A DNA stretch of 49,894 nt from CAZCAC01 sp964496575 (lineage in GTDB: Bacteria; Planctomycetota; UBA1135; GCA-002686595), in NCBI GenBank assembly GCA_964496575.1, contig CAZCAC010000061.1, positions 1 to 49,894 of the forward strand. The letters are read 5' to 3'. The notes below the pieces were generated by a model. The model was not told where the DNA came from, made no database searches, and saw only the letters and a program-made list of their open reading frames with translations. Numbering within the stretch: the first letter of the stretch is position 1; every line of letters starts with the position of its first letter. The position numbers and the translations under genes are program-made. Below, in pieces: positions 43,301 to 49,894 of this stretch.

Positions 43301-45268
43301 CTTCAAGCAGGCCTTCGCCGCGCTGGTCTCCAGCTTCACCCCGACGTGCTTCGGCGTCGGCAGCTTCGTCCTCGAGCCCTGCGGCACCAGCCCCAGGCAG
43401 TCGTCGAGCACGACGGTCTCGACCTCGCCGCCGAGCAGGCGACCGACCGTCTCGACCTGGTCCTTGCCGGTCAGCTTCTCGCGATGCTTCCCGACCATCT
43501 CGCGCGCGGCCTTCGCGGAGCGATCCGTCTCGACGAGGTGCATGGCGAGCTCCAGCCCCGCCGACTGCTTCTTCGCGTCCTTGTCGGCGAGCAGCGTGCC
43601 GATCACCTCGAGCGCTCGGGTATCGGGGAGCTTCGACAGTCGCCCGATCGCCCCCGCTCGCAGCGCCGCTGCCTTGCGGTGCAGGACGGCGAGCAACCGC
43701 TCCACCTCGTCGTCCTCGACCGGCAGGGGCTCGAGCGCTTCGAAGGCGGCCTTCTGCACGTCCTGGCGGGCATCGCCGACCAGCTCGAGCATCAGCCGGC
43801 GCCCTTCCGGAGTCAGCTTGCGCCGCTTCCGCTTCTTCTGGCGACCGCTGACCCACACGCTGCCGATCCCCGCGAGCTGCTCCACGATCGAGACGCAGTC
43901 GTAGCTGTCCAGCGCCCCGGCGAAGGGCATCAGGCGCTCGGGCTCGCCGACGGCCATCGCCTTCAGCGCTCCCGCCACGACGCGCCGGTCCAGCGTGAAC
44001 TCGGCCCACGGCCAGAGGATCGGCTCCAGCTTCTTCTTCTTCTTCGGCAGCGCCTCGAAGCAGCGAGCGGTGGCGGCGAACAGATCAACGGTGACCGAGG
44101 TGAACCGGAGACCGGAGATCCAGCCCATCGTCGCCATCTGGATGCGCGGGTCGTCCTCGGTGCCGGCCTTGATCCGCTGCGCGACCGGTTCGAAGGAGTC
44201 CGGCAGGAGGTCGAGCACCCGGAGCGTCCTGAACGCGACGTAGCGGCGCTCGGGGTCCTCCGCTTCGAAGAGCGCCGGCGCCAGGGCGAGCGCCTCCTCG
44301 GCGTCGTGGAACGCGGTGACCCAGAGCGCGAGGTAGGCGTCCTTCGGCTCTCCCTCGTCGATCACCCGTGTGCGCTCGGCGTCGTCGTCGAGCAGTTCGG
44401 CGATCCGCCGGATCGTCTCGGTGACGACCTTCGCACTGCCGCCCGCCCAGTTGGTGCCGAGCCAGGTGTCGAAGGCGCGCACCGTCGCGCTGAAGCGCGC
44501 GAGGTCGTGCTCGAGGATCAGGTCCAGCATGTAGCGGAAGCCGCCGGGGCTCCCCTCGTCGACCGCTTCGAGGATCGACTGGCGCAGCCCCTCCTGTCGC
44601 TGGGCGGCGAGCAGCAGCTTGCCGATGATCTCCCAGTCGGAGGGTTCTTCCGAGTTGAGCAGGGCGACGACGGCGTGCTGCCCCATCTGTCCGATCTCGT
44701 GCTCGCCGTTGATCGAGTCGACGAGGGTCTCGCGCACCGCCGCGGCGTCGCGGCCGCCGCCGCGCAGGACGGCGCCGAGCATCCAGCCGACGACGCGCGG
44801 GTCGCGGTAGTCGACGGGGAGGTGCGGCGCCCAGGCCGCCAGCCACTCCACGTCGGGGTTCAGGCCGCGCAGCGCGTCGCAGACGAGGACGAAGAAGCGC
44901 GCCCGCGAGCGGGCGGCCTTCGCCGCGCGACGGGGCGCGCGGAAGGGGTATCGATCGGCGCCGAACTGGTAGGGGCGTCCGCTGATCTCCCGGCTGGCGC
45001 GCTCGAGGTGGGAGGCGAGCCCGGGGAAGAGGGAGCGCCAGAGCTTGCGCTGCTTCGCCTCGTCGAGGCCGTCCAGGAACGCTTCGGCCCGGTCGATACG
45101 CTCATCGAAAGCGGAGTACTCGAACCGTTTCTCGGAGGGAGCGATCAGCTCCCGGATCACCGCGCGCTTCTTCCCCAGCCACCAGGCGAGCTTCTTTGCC
45201 CGGTCGTCGGCCCACCGTTCGTCCCGCGCAGCCTTCAGCCGCTCCTGGAGATCCTCTTCCTTCGCCAT
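40349..45268 (-). CDS. Very large DUF5724/DUF4132-type protein (1639 aa)
   Basis: 1639 residues, no signal peptide or TM. The first ~700 residues are helical repeats of HEAT-like texture (DARQDVQKAAFEALEPLPVE, RAGAIGRLSKLPDTRALEVI). Later parts contain VADLARGPVEVRAEETCVSL and a DUF4132-like region (RFTGPEL-like text, LIGYPAEGG, LARGDWSAWQRECFHVERVQ, FRQIFREVYPKTE). The last 150 residues (DLDLVVSVAHSGGVDPEASA, RVLMIVAVHSQYRGRLFLPF) match the end of YehI/MolR-like proteins. The E. coli relatives have no settled function. A good GGATGAGGAG site precedes the ATG at 45268. The small upstream gene ends 21 bases away and is probably in the same operon. Confidence 0.8.
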   Translation of the reverse strand: MAKEEDLQERLKAARDERWADDRAKKLAWWLGKKRAVIRELIAPSEKRFEYSAFDERIDRAEAFLDGLDEAKQRKLWRSLFPGLASHLERASREISGRPYQFGADRYPFRAPRRAAKAARSRARFFVLVCDALRGLNPDVEWLAAWAPHLPVDYRDPRVVGWMLGAVLRGGGRDAAAVRETLVDSINGEHEIGQMGQHAVVALLNSEEPSDWEIIGKLLLAAQRQEGLRQSILEAVDEGSPGGFRYMLDLILEHDLARFSATVRAFDTWLGTNWAGGSAKVVTETIRRIAELLDDDAERTRVIDEGEPKDAYLALWVTAFHDAEEALALAPALFEAEDPERRYVAFRTLRVLDLLPDSFEPVAQRIKAGTEDDPRIQMATMGWISGLRFTSVTVDLFAATARCFEALPKKKKKLEPILWPWAEFTLDRRVVAGALKAMAVGEPERLMPFAGALDSYDCVSIVEQLAGIGSVWVSGRQKKRKRRKLTPEGRRLMLELVGDARQDVQKAAFEALEPLPVEDDEVERLLAVLHRKAAALRAGAIGRLSKLPDTRALEVIGTLLADKDAKKQSAGLELAMHLVETDRSAKAAREMVGKHREKLTGKDQVETVGRLLGGEVETVVLDDCLGLVPQGSRTKLPTPKHVGVKLETSAAKACLKSLAELFLEHGEEEIECQGEHGARQRVLLASAGWSFPSPKRGVDATADAQERLPLLDTWLAWLEKRPAACRDADGLELVRTWAWVARGRGYKSLLPGPFGKKHAWELLQAFETLVKWVLLLADPTGGGELLVQVYEDSLAREPKRSALEKNRRGETYQAAPRPIPQRRGLVRQYEVLRGDDLPGPSRVRVALLDMLALERLVKDCTGGPEVEHFVAAFDAGELTEVDFAWMLLHPRPRQGNWGPKFGFGPIRQVTGLREPKELEGRPALLEMARRVRDRLVEVELTRGERLNAASLPADHLRHSGGAEVLFRLIAALGRDKIVRQHEWGEPTRAYSFSRLISVTAPGEEDTPKRFGELYADSGLKPARLLEFAMFAPQWAAHVEHALGRKGLEEVVWWIHAHTKQNAYWRDKAFRELWASRIAERTELEAEDLEEGAVDVAWFNRVVKIVGADGWDELQKPARYASDSGGHKRAQLFADSMLGRVTVEELLVRVDEKRHQDPVRALGLVPLPKRKKEREQETLRRYERMQAYRRESRKFGSQRQASEGRAMEIGMVNLARTAGYRDPRRLQWAMEAEAVADLARGPVEVRAEETCVSLAIDEEGGPELTVVKKGKKLKNVPAKLRKHEPIAELRSRVTELRRQRARMRLSLEESMCRADTFTGPELRGFCAHPMLRPMIERLVFVGTDELIGYPAEGGKALRDHGGKLEPIGRTDRLRLAHPVDLLARGDWSAWQRECFHVERVQPFRQIFREVYPKTETELGGCDLSRRYAGHQVNPRQALALLKARQWISAPEEGVRKVFHDEGLIAELWFQESFYTPADVEDLTLEGVAFVKRAKPAKWLVLEEIPDLLFSEAMRDLDLVVSVAHSGGVDPEASASTVEMRATLLDETCRLLGLKNVRVDGHHAKIEGSRAEYSVHLGSATTKVLPGRVLMIVAVHSQYRGRLFLPFADDDPKTAEVLAKTLLLARDEEIKDPRILRQIRH

Positions 45269-45289
45269 CTTCTCCTCATCCGCAATCGT

Positions 45290-45721
45290 TCACGCCCCGG
45301 CGAGGAAGGTCAGCCGCAGGAAGACCATCCGGCTGTCCTCGGTGAGCCGGACCGTCTCCTCGAGCGTCTTGCGCTCCACCTCGTCGATGATCACCAGGTA
45401 GAGGCCGTCTTCGAAGGCCTGGAGCGCGTTGCCCACGGCGTACTCGACGTCGACGGGGCCTTGCTGCAGGTCCTTGGCGCCGGGATCCACCTTGCCCCGC
45501 TTCGCGTCCTTCTCGATCCGCGCGGCCGAGAGCACGCGATCGAAGCGCCGCGCATCGCGCCGCTTCTCGAACTCCTTCACCTGGTGGCGGACGACGTGCT
45601 CGATCACGTCCCGCAGTGTCCGCTCCCTCCCCCCCGAGTCATCGGGCGGGGGCGGGACGCTGAAGTCGTCGAGCAGCGCTCTGCGCTTGCCGAGCGCGCG
45701 AGTCGATACGAGCAGGGTCAC
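45290..45721 (-). CDS. Small protein upstream of the DUF4132-type gene, unknown function
   Basis: About 143 residues from the GTG at 45721 (TLLVSTRALGKRRALLDDFS); the open frame upstream to 46591 is a shadow of the opposite strand. The N-terminal strand and Arg/Lys-rich helix (VIEHVVRHQVKEFEKRRDAR) are followed by AYAVGNALQ-like text (VEYAVGNALQAFEDGLYLVI) and a strand pair near the end (RMVFLRLTFLAGA). No family recognised. It is the likely first gene of a two-gene operon with the 1639-residue protein and may be its partner. Confidence 0.65.
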   Translation of the reverse strand: MTLLVSTRALGKRRALLDDFSVPPPPDDSGGRERTLRDVIEHVVRHQVKEFEKRRDARRFDRVLSAARIEKDAKRGKVDPGAKDLQQGPVDVEYAVGNALQAFEDGLYLVIIDEVERKTLEETVRLTEDSRMVFLRLTFLAGA

Positions 45722-45838
45722 GGGGCCGCTTCCTTCCGGCGGCCATCCTACCAGGAACGCCAGCGGAGGCCGGACCCACGCGCGTCGATGGAATCGCGCG
45801 GATCGGCGGCCGCCTCCCGGCGCCGGTCCCCGATCGGG

Positions 45839-45902
45839 ATGTAATACATTTTTGACATCGAGGCCGAAATGGAATCGACCGATGTACGAAATACCCGACA
45901 TC
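45839..45902. promoter_or_regulatory. A/T-rich intergenic block with palindromes, candidate operators
   Basis: The palindrome ATGTAATACAT lies at 45839-45849. ACATCG (45855-45860) pairs with CGATGT (45880-45885), and GATGT (45881-45885) with ACATC (45898-45902). A TTGACA hexamer is at 45852-45857, though no good -10 follows at 17 bases. The block is unusually A/T-rich for this window and sits before the membrane protein/XRE pair, so it probably holds their promoter and an XRE binding site. Confidence 0.5.
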
Positions 45903-45928
45903 ACCTCGACCCCGACCCCGGAGCGACC

Positions 45929-46510
45929 ATGACCGCCACGATTCCCTGGATCGCGGGCACCCTCGGCCTGACGATCGTCGCCTTTCTCGCGCTGGGTGTG
46001 TGGACCCTGCTGGCCTTTCGAGCCCGGTCGGTCCCGCTCTCGATGGAAGAGCGCGCGGAGCGGGCCGATCTGCCGATGACCCCGGTCCAGAAGGCCGCCT
46101 GGTGGGGACTCGGGATCGGCCTGGGGCAGGCGGCGATCATTCTCGCTGTCTTCCTCTTCAAGGGTGGGCCGCACGTCTACTGGGAGGACGACGGGATGCG
46201 AATGCTGGTCCTCGCGCTGTTCCTGCTGGTGACCTTCTCCTTCACCGGCCTGCAAGTCTTCGTCCGCGCGAGGACCGATGAGCGCGACCGTCCGGCGCTC
46301 TCCTGGGCCTCGACGGTGCAGGTGGTGGTCGTCTTCTTGACCCTGGCGGCATGGACCACGGTGCTGCCCAAGATGTACCACGACGAGGGCGCGGTGCCGG
46401 TCGTCTACTTCTACCTGATCTTCGGCTCGGTCTTCATCGCGCACATGGTCTCTTATCCGCTCGGGGTCCTGATCGGCTGCTGGGGCGCGAAGTACCATGG
46501 CCAGGGATGA
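45929..46510 (+). CDS. Integral membrane protein paired with an XRE regulator
   Basis: 193 residues from the ATG at 45929, with a GGAG site; the frame extends upstream to 45869 but that part overlaps the candidate operators. Hydrophobic helices are at about 5-27 (IAGTLGLTIVAFLALGVWTL), 50-72 (AAWWGLGIGLGQAAIILAVF), 82-105 (LVLALFLLVTFSFTGLQVFV), 120-140 (VQVVVVFLTLAAWTTVL) and 155-180 (YFYLIFGSVFIAHMVSYPLG). It resembles DUF2178-like small membrane proteins often encoded with XRE regulators. The stop overlaps the regulator gene by 14 bases. The role is unknown, perhaps membrane sensing that controls the regulator. Confidence 0.75.
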   Translation: MTATIPWIAGTLGLTIVAFLALGVWTLLAFRARSVPLSMEERAERADLPMTPVQKAAWWGLGIGLGQAAIILAVFLFKGGPHVYWEDDGMRMLVLALFLLVTFSFTGLQVFVRARTDERDRPALSWASTVQVVVVFLTLAAWTTVLPKMYHDEGAVPVVYFYLIFGSVFIAHMVSYPLGVLIGCWGAKYHGQG

Positions 46511-46718
46511 GATCGAGAACCGGATCCGCGAGCTGCGGACCGAGCACGAGGAGATGACGCAGCAGGAGCTGGCCACGCGGGTCGGCTGCACGCGCCAGAC
46601 GATTCACCTCTTGGAGTACGGTCGCTACTCGCCGTCGCTGGGGCTGGCCTTCCGGATCGCCGAGGTCTTCGGGCTCACCGTGGACGAGGTCTTCCAGTAC
46701 GGGGGGAAGAAGCGGTGA
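46497..46718 (+). CDS. XRE-family HTH transcription regulator
   Basis: 73 residues, nearly all a Cro/CI-type helix-turn-helix: MTQQELATRVGCTRQTIHLL, then YGRYSPSLGLAFRIAEVFGL and VDEVFQYGGKKR. This matches the short YozG/YgzD-like regulators found next to small membrane proteins. The ATG at 46497 overlaps the upstream gene by 14 bases, so the two are co-transcribed and probably coupled. It probably autoregulates at the palindromes at 45839-45902 (inference). Confidence 0.92.
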   Translation: MARDEIENRIRELRTEHEEMTQQELATRVGCTRQTIHLLEYGRYSPSLGLAFRIAEVFGLTVDEVFQYGGKKR

Positions 46719-46823
46719 GTACGGTGCCGAGCCCATTTTTCTGGCGATTCTCGCGGAGAGGCGCGGGAGAATCCTCGCTTGGAACGGCCCGAGCTCCCCG
46801 TCGACCCGAATCGTAGAAGTACC

Positions 46824-48116
46824 ATGCTCACGATCCTCACCGCCACCCTCCCCCTCCTCCTGCCCGCTCCCGAACCGGAGGATCCCTTCGTCCGCCTCGA
46901 GCTCCCGAACGGCGTCACCGCCGCGATCCTCTTCGTGGAGGACGCGCCGAAGCAGAGCTTCTTCACCTTCCTGCCCCTCGGCCTGTACGCCGACGGCGCG
47001 CACCGGGCGCAGTTCGCGCACGTCGCGGAGCACATGCTGATCCGGAGCACCGATCCCGATTCGCTCCAGGCGGAGGGGTTCGAGATCAACGGGGAGACGA
47101 CGGGGTCGAGCTTGCGCCTCGACACCTACGCGGAGCCGGGGAAGTGGCGCGAATCGCTGGAGCGGCACGCGGGCTGGGTGGCCTGCAGGAAGGTCGACGC
47201 CGAGGTGCTCGAGCGCGAGAAGCAGCGGATCGCCGGAGAGCTCGAGGGAACCGTGCCCCGCGGCTACACGCACAAGTGGGCGATGGCGGCCTGGTCGCAG
47301 ATCGCCGGCGCGGGGCTCGAGCACGCCGCCGTGCGCGGGAACGTCGATGGAGCGAGCGTGGAGGAGGTCGCGGCGTACCTGAAGGAGCGGATGCCGGGCG
47401 CGCGGCAGGTCCACGTCGTGGCCGCGGGGCCGATCGCGCCCGAGAAGGTGGCGACGGCGCTCGAGAGGAACTTCGGGAAGCTCCCTGCCGGGCCGGCCGC
47501 GAAGCAGGTGAAGCCGGAGGCGGAGGCGCTCGTCAGGGGTGACCTGCGCGCGACCTGGGACCTGGACGCCCGCCACTACCTCGAGTGGTACCCGATTCTC
47601 GCGGAGGATTCCGCCACGCTCGTCGCCGCCCAGCTCCTGGCGCAGCACACCTTCTTCGCCCTGGCCACCAGCGGCAAGCCGGGGCTCGCCGGGGGCAAGG
47701 CGCTGGTCGCCCTCGATCTCTCCACGTCGCACGGCCGGGCGCTCACCATCAACGTGGCCCTCGACGAGAAGACCGACGTCGGCGAGCTGCGGGCTGCGAT
47801 CCGATCGAGTCTCGACGGACTCTTCAGGAACAACGCGGCCGGCGGAGTGGCGGGCACGATCCAGCGGACGAAGATGCAGCTCGCCCAGCTGCCCGACTTC
47901 GCGTCGCTGCGCCAGCGGATGGGTGAGCGGGGTCACCTCATCGAAGCGCAGACCGCGCTCACCCTGTCGATGGAGGAGCTCCGGCTCGGCCTCACGCTGC
48001 CCGAGATCCTGGCCCGGCTCGAGACCCTCGACCCCGCGACGATCGAGGAGCTGGCCGGGAAGGTCCTCGCCGTCGAGAAGCGCTCCAGCCTGCTGCTCGA
48101 GCTGGGCGAGAAGTAG
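46824..48116 (+). CDS. Exported M16-like (insulinase family) zinc peptidase
   Basis: About 430 residues from the ATG at 46824, giving a signal peptide (MLTILTATLPLLLPAPEPED); the frame start at 46779 adds a non-signal leader. The inverted zinc motif HxxEH is present as HVAEH at about 70-74. A third ligand Glu is likely in LEREKQRIAGELEG, about 75 residues on. The rest has the alpha/beta M16 half pattern, including PGARQVHVVAAGPIAPEKVA and a second half from about 240 (RATWDLDARHYLEWYPILAE) without a zinc motif, as in M16B-like processing peptidases. It probably acts outside the cytoplasm on short peptides. The ECF gene starts 51 bases downstream. Confidence 0.88.
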   Translation: MLTILTATLPLLLPAPEPEDPFVRLELPNGVTAAILFVEDAPKQSFFTFLPLGLYADGAHRAQFAHVAEHMLIRSTDPDSLQAEGFEINGETTGSSLRLDTYAEPGKWRESLERHAGWVACRKVDAEVLEREKQRIAGELEGTVPRGYTHKWAMAAWSQIAGAGLEHAAVRGNVDGASVEEVAAYLKERMPGARQVHVVAAGPIAPEKVATALERNFGKLPAGPAAKQVKPEAEALVRGDLRATWDLDARHYLEWYPILAEDSATLVAAQLLAQHTFFALATSGKPGLAGGKALVALDLSTSHGRALTINVALDEKTDVGELRAAIRSSLDGLFRNNAAGGVAGTIQRTKMQLAQLPDFASLRQRMGERGHLIEAQTALTLSMEELRLGLTLPEILARLETLDPATIEELAGKVLAVEKRSSLLLELGEK

Positions 48117-48167
48117 TCGACTCCGGCATTTCCGCGCAACGCGGCGGCTTCCACGGCAAGAGGTAGG

Positions 48168-49894
48168 ATGAGAGCCATGGAAACGCCGTCCGCATCGTGG
48201 AATCCCGCCGAGCTGACCGACCACGCCGAGTGGGTCCGGGGGCTGGCCCTCCACCTGGTGCGGGATTCGGCGCGGGCGGACGACCTGGTGCAGGAGACCT
48301 TCCTCGCGGCGCTGGAGCGGCGTCCCGATCAGGGGCGGTCGCTCCGGCCGTGGCTGCGGCGGGTGTTGCAGGTCCGGTTCGCCTTCGGCCAGCGAAGCGA
48401 GGCGCGGCGGCTGGCGCGCGAGGAGGAGGGAGCGAGCCCGGAGGGGCTCCCCTCGAGCGACGAGCTGGTCGAGAACGCCGAGGCGCACGCGATGCTGGTG
48501 CGGGCGCTGACGAAGCTCCGCGAGCCGTACCGCACCGCGCTGCTCCTGCGCTACTTCGAAGAAAAGTCGCCGCAGGAGATCGCGGCGAGCCAGGGGCTGC
48601 CGGCGTCGACCGTGCGCAGCCACCTCAAGCGCGGCCTCGACGAGCTGCGCGAGCGGCTCGATCGACGCAACGACGGCAACCGGCGTGCCTGGGCTCTCGC
48701 CTTGATTCCCCTCGCGGCCGCGTCGCGTGACGCGATCCCGCCGGGAGGGGCCATCTCGTCCCTCTTCCAACCGATTCGTGCCATGAACCCGCTCACGCAG
48801 ATGATCGTCGGTTCGACCGTCGTCCTCACCACCGCCGTCTTCGTCGCGCACCAGGTCGAGCTCCTGCCACCGGGGGAGGCGGATCCGGGTGCGATCGCCT
48901 CCGAAGGCGGCGCACCGACTGGAACCACGCCGGCGGAGACGACGAGCGCCGGGAACGCCCGCGAATCCGTCGCGCCGGGCTCGACGTGGCTGGCGTCGAC
49001 CTCCGAGGACGAGAGGGTGACGGGCGTCGTCGTCGATTCGGAGAACGGCGCGCCGCTGCCAGAGTACGCGATCGAGATCCGCCCTTTCACGCTGGACGTC
49101 GACGAGAATCCGGTCTACGAAGACGAGGCGGAGTCGCTCGTGACCGGGGCCGACGGGAGCTTCGAGAGCGAGCACACCTACGCCGCGGGGATCCAGCTCG
49201 GGCTGGGACTGATCGACGACCCGGGGAACTGTCGAGTCATGCGCTCGAAGAACGTGACGTACACGGGTTCCAGTTCGGTGGCGTCGAGCCGCACCTGGAA
49301 CCCGGAGGAGGCACCGATCCAGGTCCAGGTACCGATCGGCCCGACCTACACCCTCGCCCTGACGGCGCCCTTCGACTGGCCCTCGACGGAGCTGATCGCC
49401 TACCTCGGCGTGTCCGAGGAGGAGCCGTGGAGCGTGCTGGAGAACTGCACGCTGCTCCGCGCGCCGGTGCGCGGGTCGAGCGTGCCGTTCGTGCGATTCG
49501 GCCGGAACCTCTCGTACCTACCCGAGGACCGCCCGTGGATCCTACACGTCGAGACCACCGACGGGCTGTTCGGTGGGGATGTCCAGGTCCCGGCGGGGAA
49601 CGGAATCCACGAGGGAGTCGTGCCGATCACGCTTCAACCGACGGCCAACCTCACGGTGAATCTCGTCTCGGATACCGGCGTGTCTTCCTCGATGGTGATC
49701 GTCCAGGCGGTGAACGGGAACACCCGGCGAGTCCTGCTCGGCGGCGCGCAGGAACAGCGCCCCGACGGCCGCTACCGCCGCTGCCGCGTGCTCTACGGCA
49801 TCCCTCCCGGAGAGTACGACCTGCTGGTCACCTGCGGGGGGGTCGAGCCGATCCAGGAGACGGTGACGCTTCTCCCCGGCGAGGCGTTCACGCA
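48168..49894 (+). CDS. ECF sigma factor fused to TM anchor and extracytoplasmic domain, partial at window end
   Basis: The frame is open from the ATG at 48168 (AGAGG upstream; ATG at 48177 is an alternative) to the last base, over 575 residues, with no stop. Residues about 15-80 are sigma region 2 (DSARADDLVQETFLAALERR) and about 115-165 region 4 (LREPYRTALLLRYFEEKSPQ, IAASQGLPASTVRSHLKRGL). A TM helix follows at about 210-228 (MIVGSTVVLTTAVFVA). A Thr/Ser/Ala-rich linker leads to strand-rich domains from about 283 (RVTGVVVDSENGAPLPEYAI), like carboxypeptidase-regulatory beta-sandwiches. The topology puts sigma in the cytoplasm and sensor domains outside. Fused ECF proteins are typical of planctomycetes. 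Release by proteolysis would be needed for free activity (inference). Confidence 0.9.
   Translation, partial: MRAMETPSASWNPAELTDHAEWVRGLALHLVRDSARADDLVQETFLAALERRPDQGRSLRPWLRRVLQVRFAFGQRSEARRLAREEEGASPEGLPSSDELVENAEAHAMLVRALTKLREPYRTALLLRYFEEKSPQEIAASQGLPASTVRSHLKRGLDELRERLDRRNDGNRRAWALALIPLAAASRDAIPPGGAISSLFQPIRAMNPLTQMIVGSTVVLTTAVFVAHQVELLPPGEADPGAIASEGGAPTGTTPAETTSAGNARESVAPGSTWLASTSEDERVTGVVVDSENGAPLPEYAIEIRPFTLDVDENPVYEDEAESLVTGADGSFESEHTYAAGIQLGLGLIDDPGNCRVMRSKNVTYTGSSSVASSRTWNPEEAPIQVQVPIGPTYTLALTAPFDWPSTELIAYLGVSEEEPWSVLENCTLLRAPVRGSSVPFVRFGRNLSYLPEDRPWILHVETTDGLFGGDVQVPAGNGIHEGVVPITLQPTANLTVNLVSDTGVSSSMVIVQAVNGNTRRVLLGGAQEQRPDGRYRRCRVLYGIPPGEYDLLVTCGGVEPIQETVTLLPGEAFT

Noticed and set aside
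40982..45844. 1620-codon plus-strand open frame opposite the DUF4132-type gene
   Set aside because: Same antisense effect; the text is Arg/Leu/Gln-rich without domain motifs, and the minus-strand protein matches a known family.
45722..46591. Upstream extension of the small gene at 45290
   Set aside because: It covers the membrane protein gene and operators on the other strand; GTG at 45721 gives a coherent small protein.

Overview
The window is high-GC bacterial DNA (about two thirds G+C, strong G/C preference at third codon positions). The gene content suggests an uncultured planctomycete or a close relative: an ECF sigma factor fused to a membrane anchor and extracytoplasmic domain, a MoxR/DUF58/VWA operon with a giant TPR protein, FG-GAP, sulfatase, metallophosphoesterase and beta-helix exported proteins, and a TonB-dependent receptor that implies an outer membrane. 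This assignment is inference from gene content; no rRNA, tRNA or CRISPR array was recognised.

Layout. 1-1600: a secreted propeller-like protein with a C10 tract in its signal peptide, then a decayed methyltransferase remnant. 1597-19318: one minus-strand gene train of at least eight genes, most of them overlapping by 1-4 bases or separated by a few bases. In transcription order it encodes a secreted protein interrupted by an in-frame TGA, a secreted protein with degenerate aspartic-protease-like and thioredoxin-like regions, a three-TM protein, a MoxR AAA+ ATPase, a DUF58 protein, a BatA-like VWA protein, a second VWA/GATase-like membrane protein, and a 2011-residue exported TPR protein whose frame continues past an in-frame TAG. 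19319-20065 has no confident gene.

20066-33611: mostly exported or envelope proteins: FG-GAP propeller, lipoprotein, HAD hydrolase (cytoplasmic), M28 peptidase with a C-terminal Fn3-like part, Tat-exported metallophosphoesterase, beta-helix protein, sulfatase-like lipoprotein, SGNH membrane protein, TonB receptor, GYD protein, a secreted helical protein and an RsbRD-like protein. 33612-40294: a methylmalonyl-CoA module, with a VOC epimerase-like gene divergent from overlapping mutA-mutB-meaB, which converges through a perfect 13-bp hairpin on an alpha-oxoamine synthase-like gene. 40349-45721: a 1639-residue DUF5724/DUF4132-type protein and a small upstream partner. 45839-46718: a membrane protein/XRE regulator cassette with candidate operators. 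46824-end: an M16-like peptidase and the membrane-anchored ECF sigma factor, which runs off the window.

The best candidate for an undescribed system is the 1597-19318 operon. MoxR ATPases typically act with VWA proteins in protein or cofactor maturation. Here the ATPase is coupled to three VWA-fold proteins, a three-TM protein, two exported proteins that look like pseudoenzymes or are interrupted, and a very large exported TPR protein. Its job is unknown; an envelope-facing assembly, chaperone or quality-control complex is an inference only.
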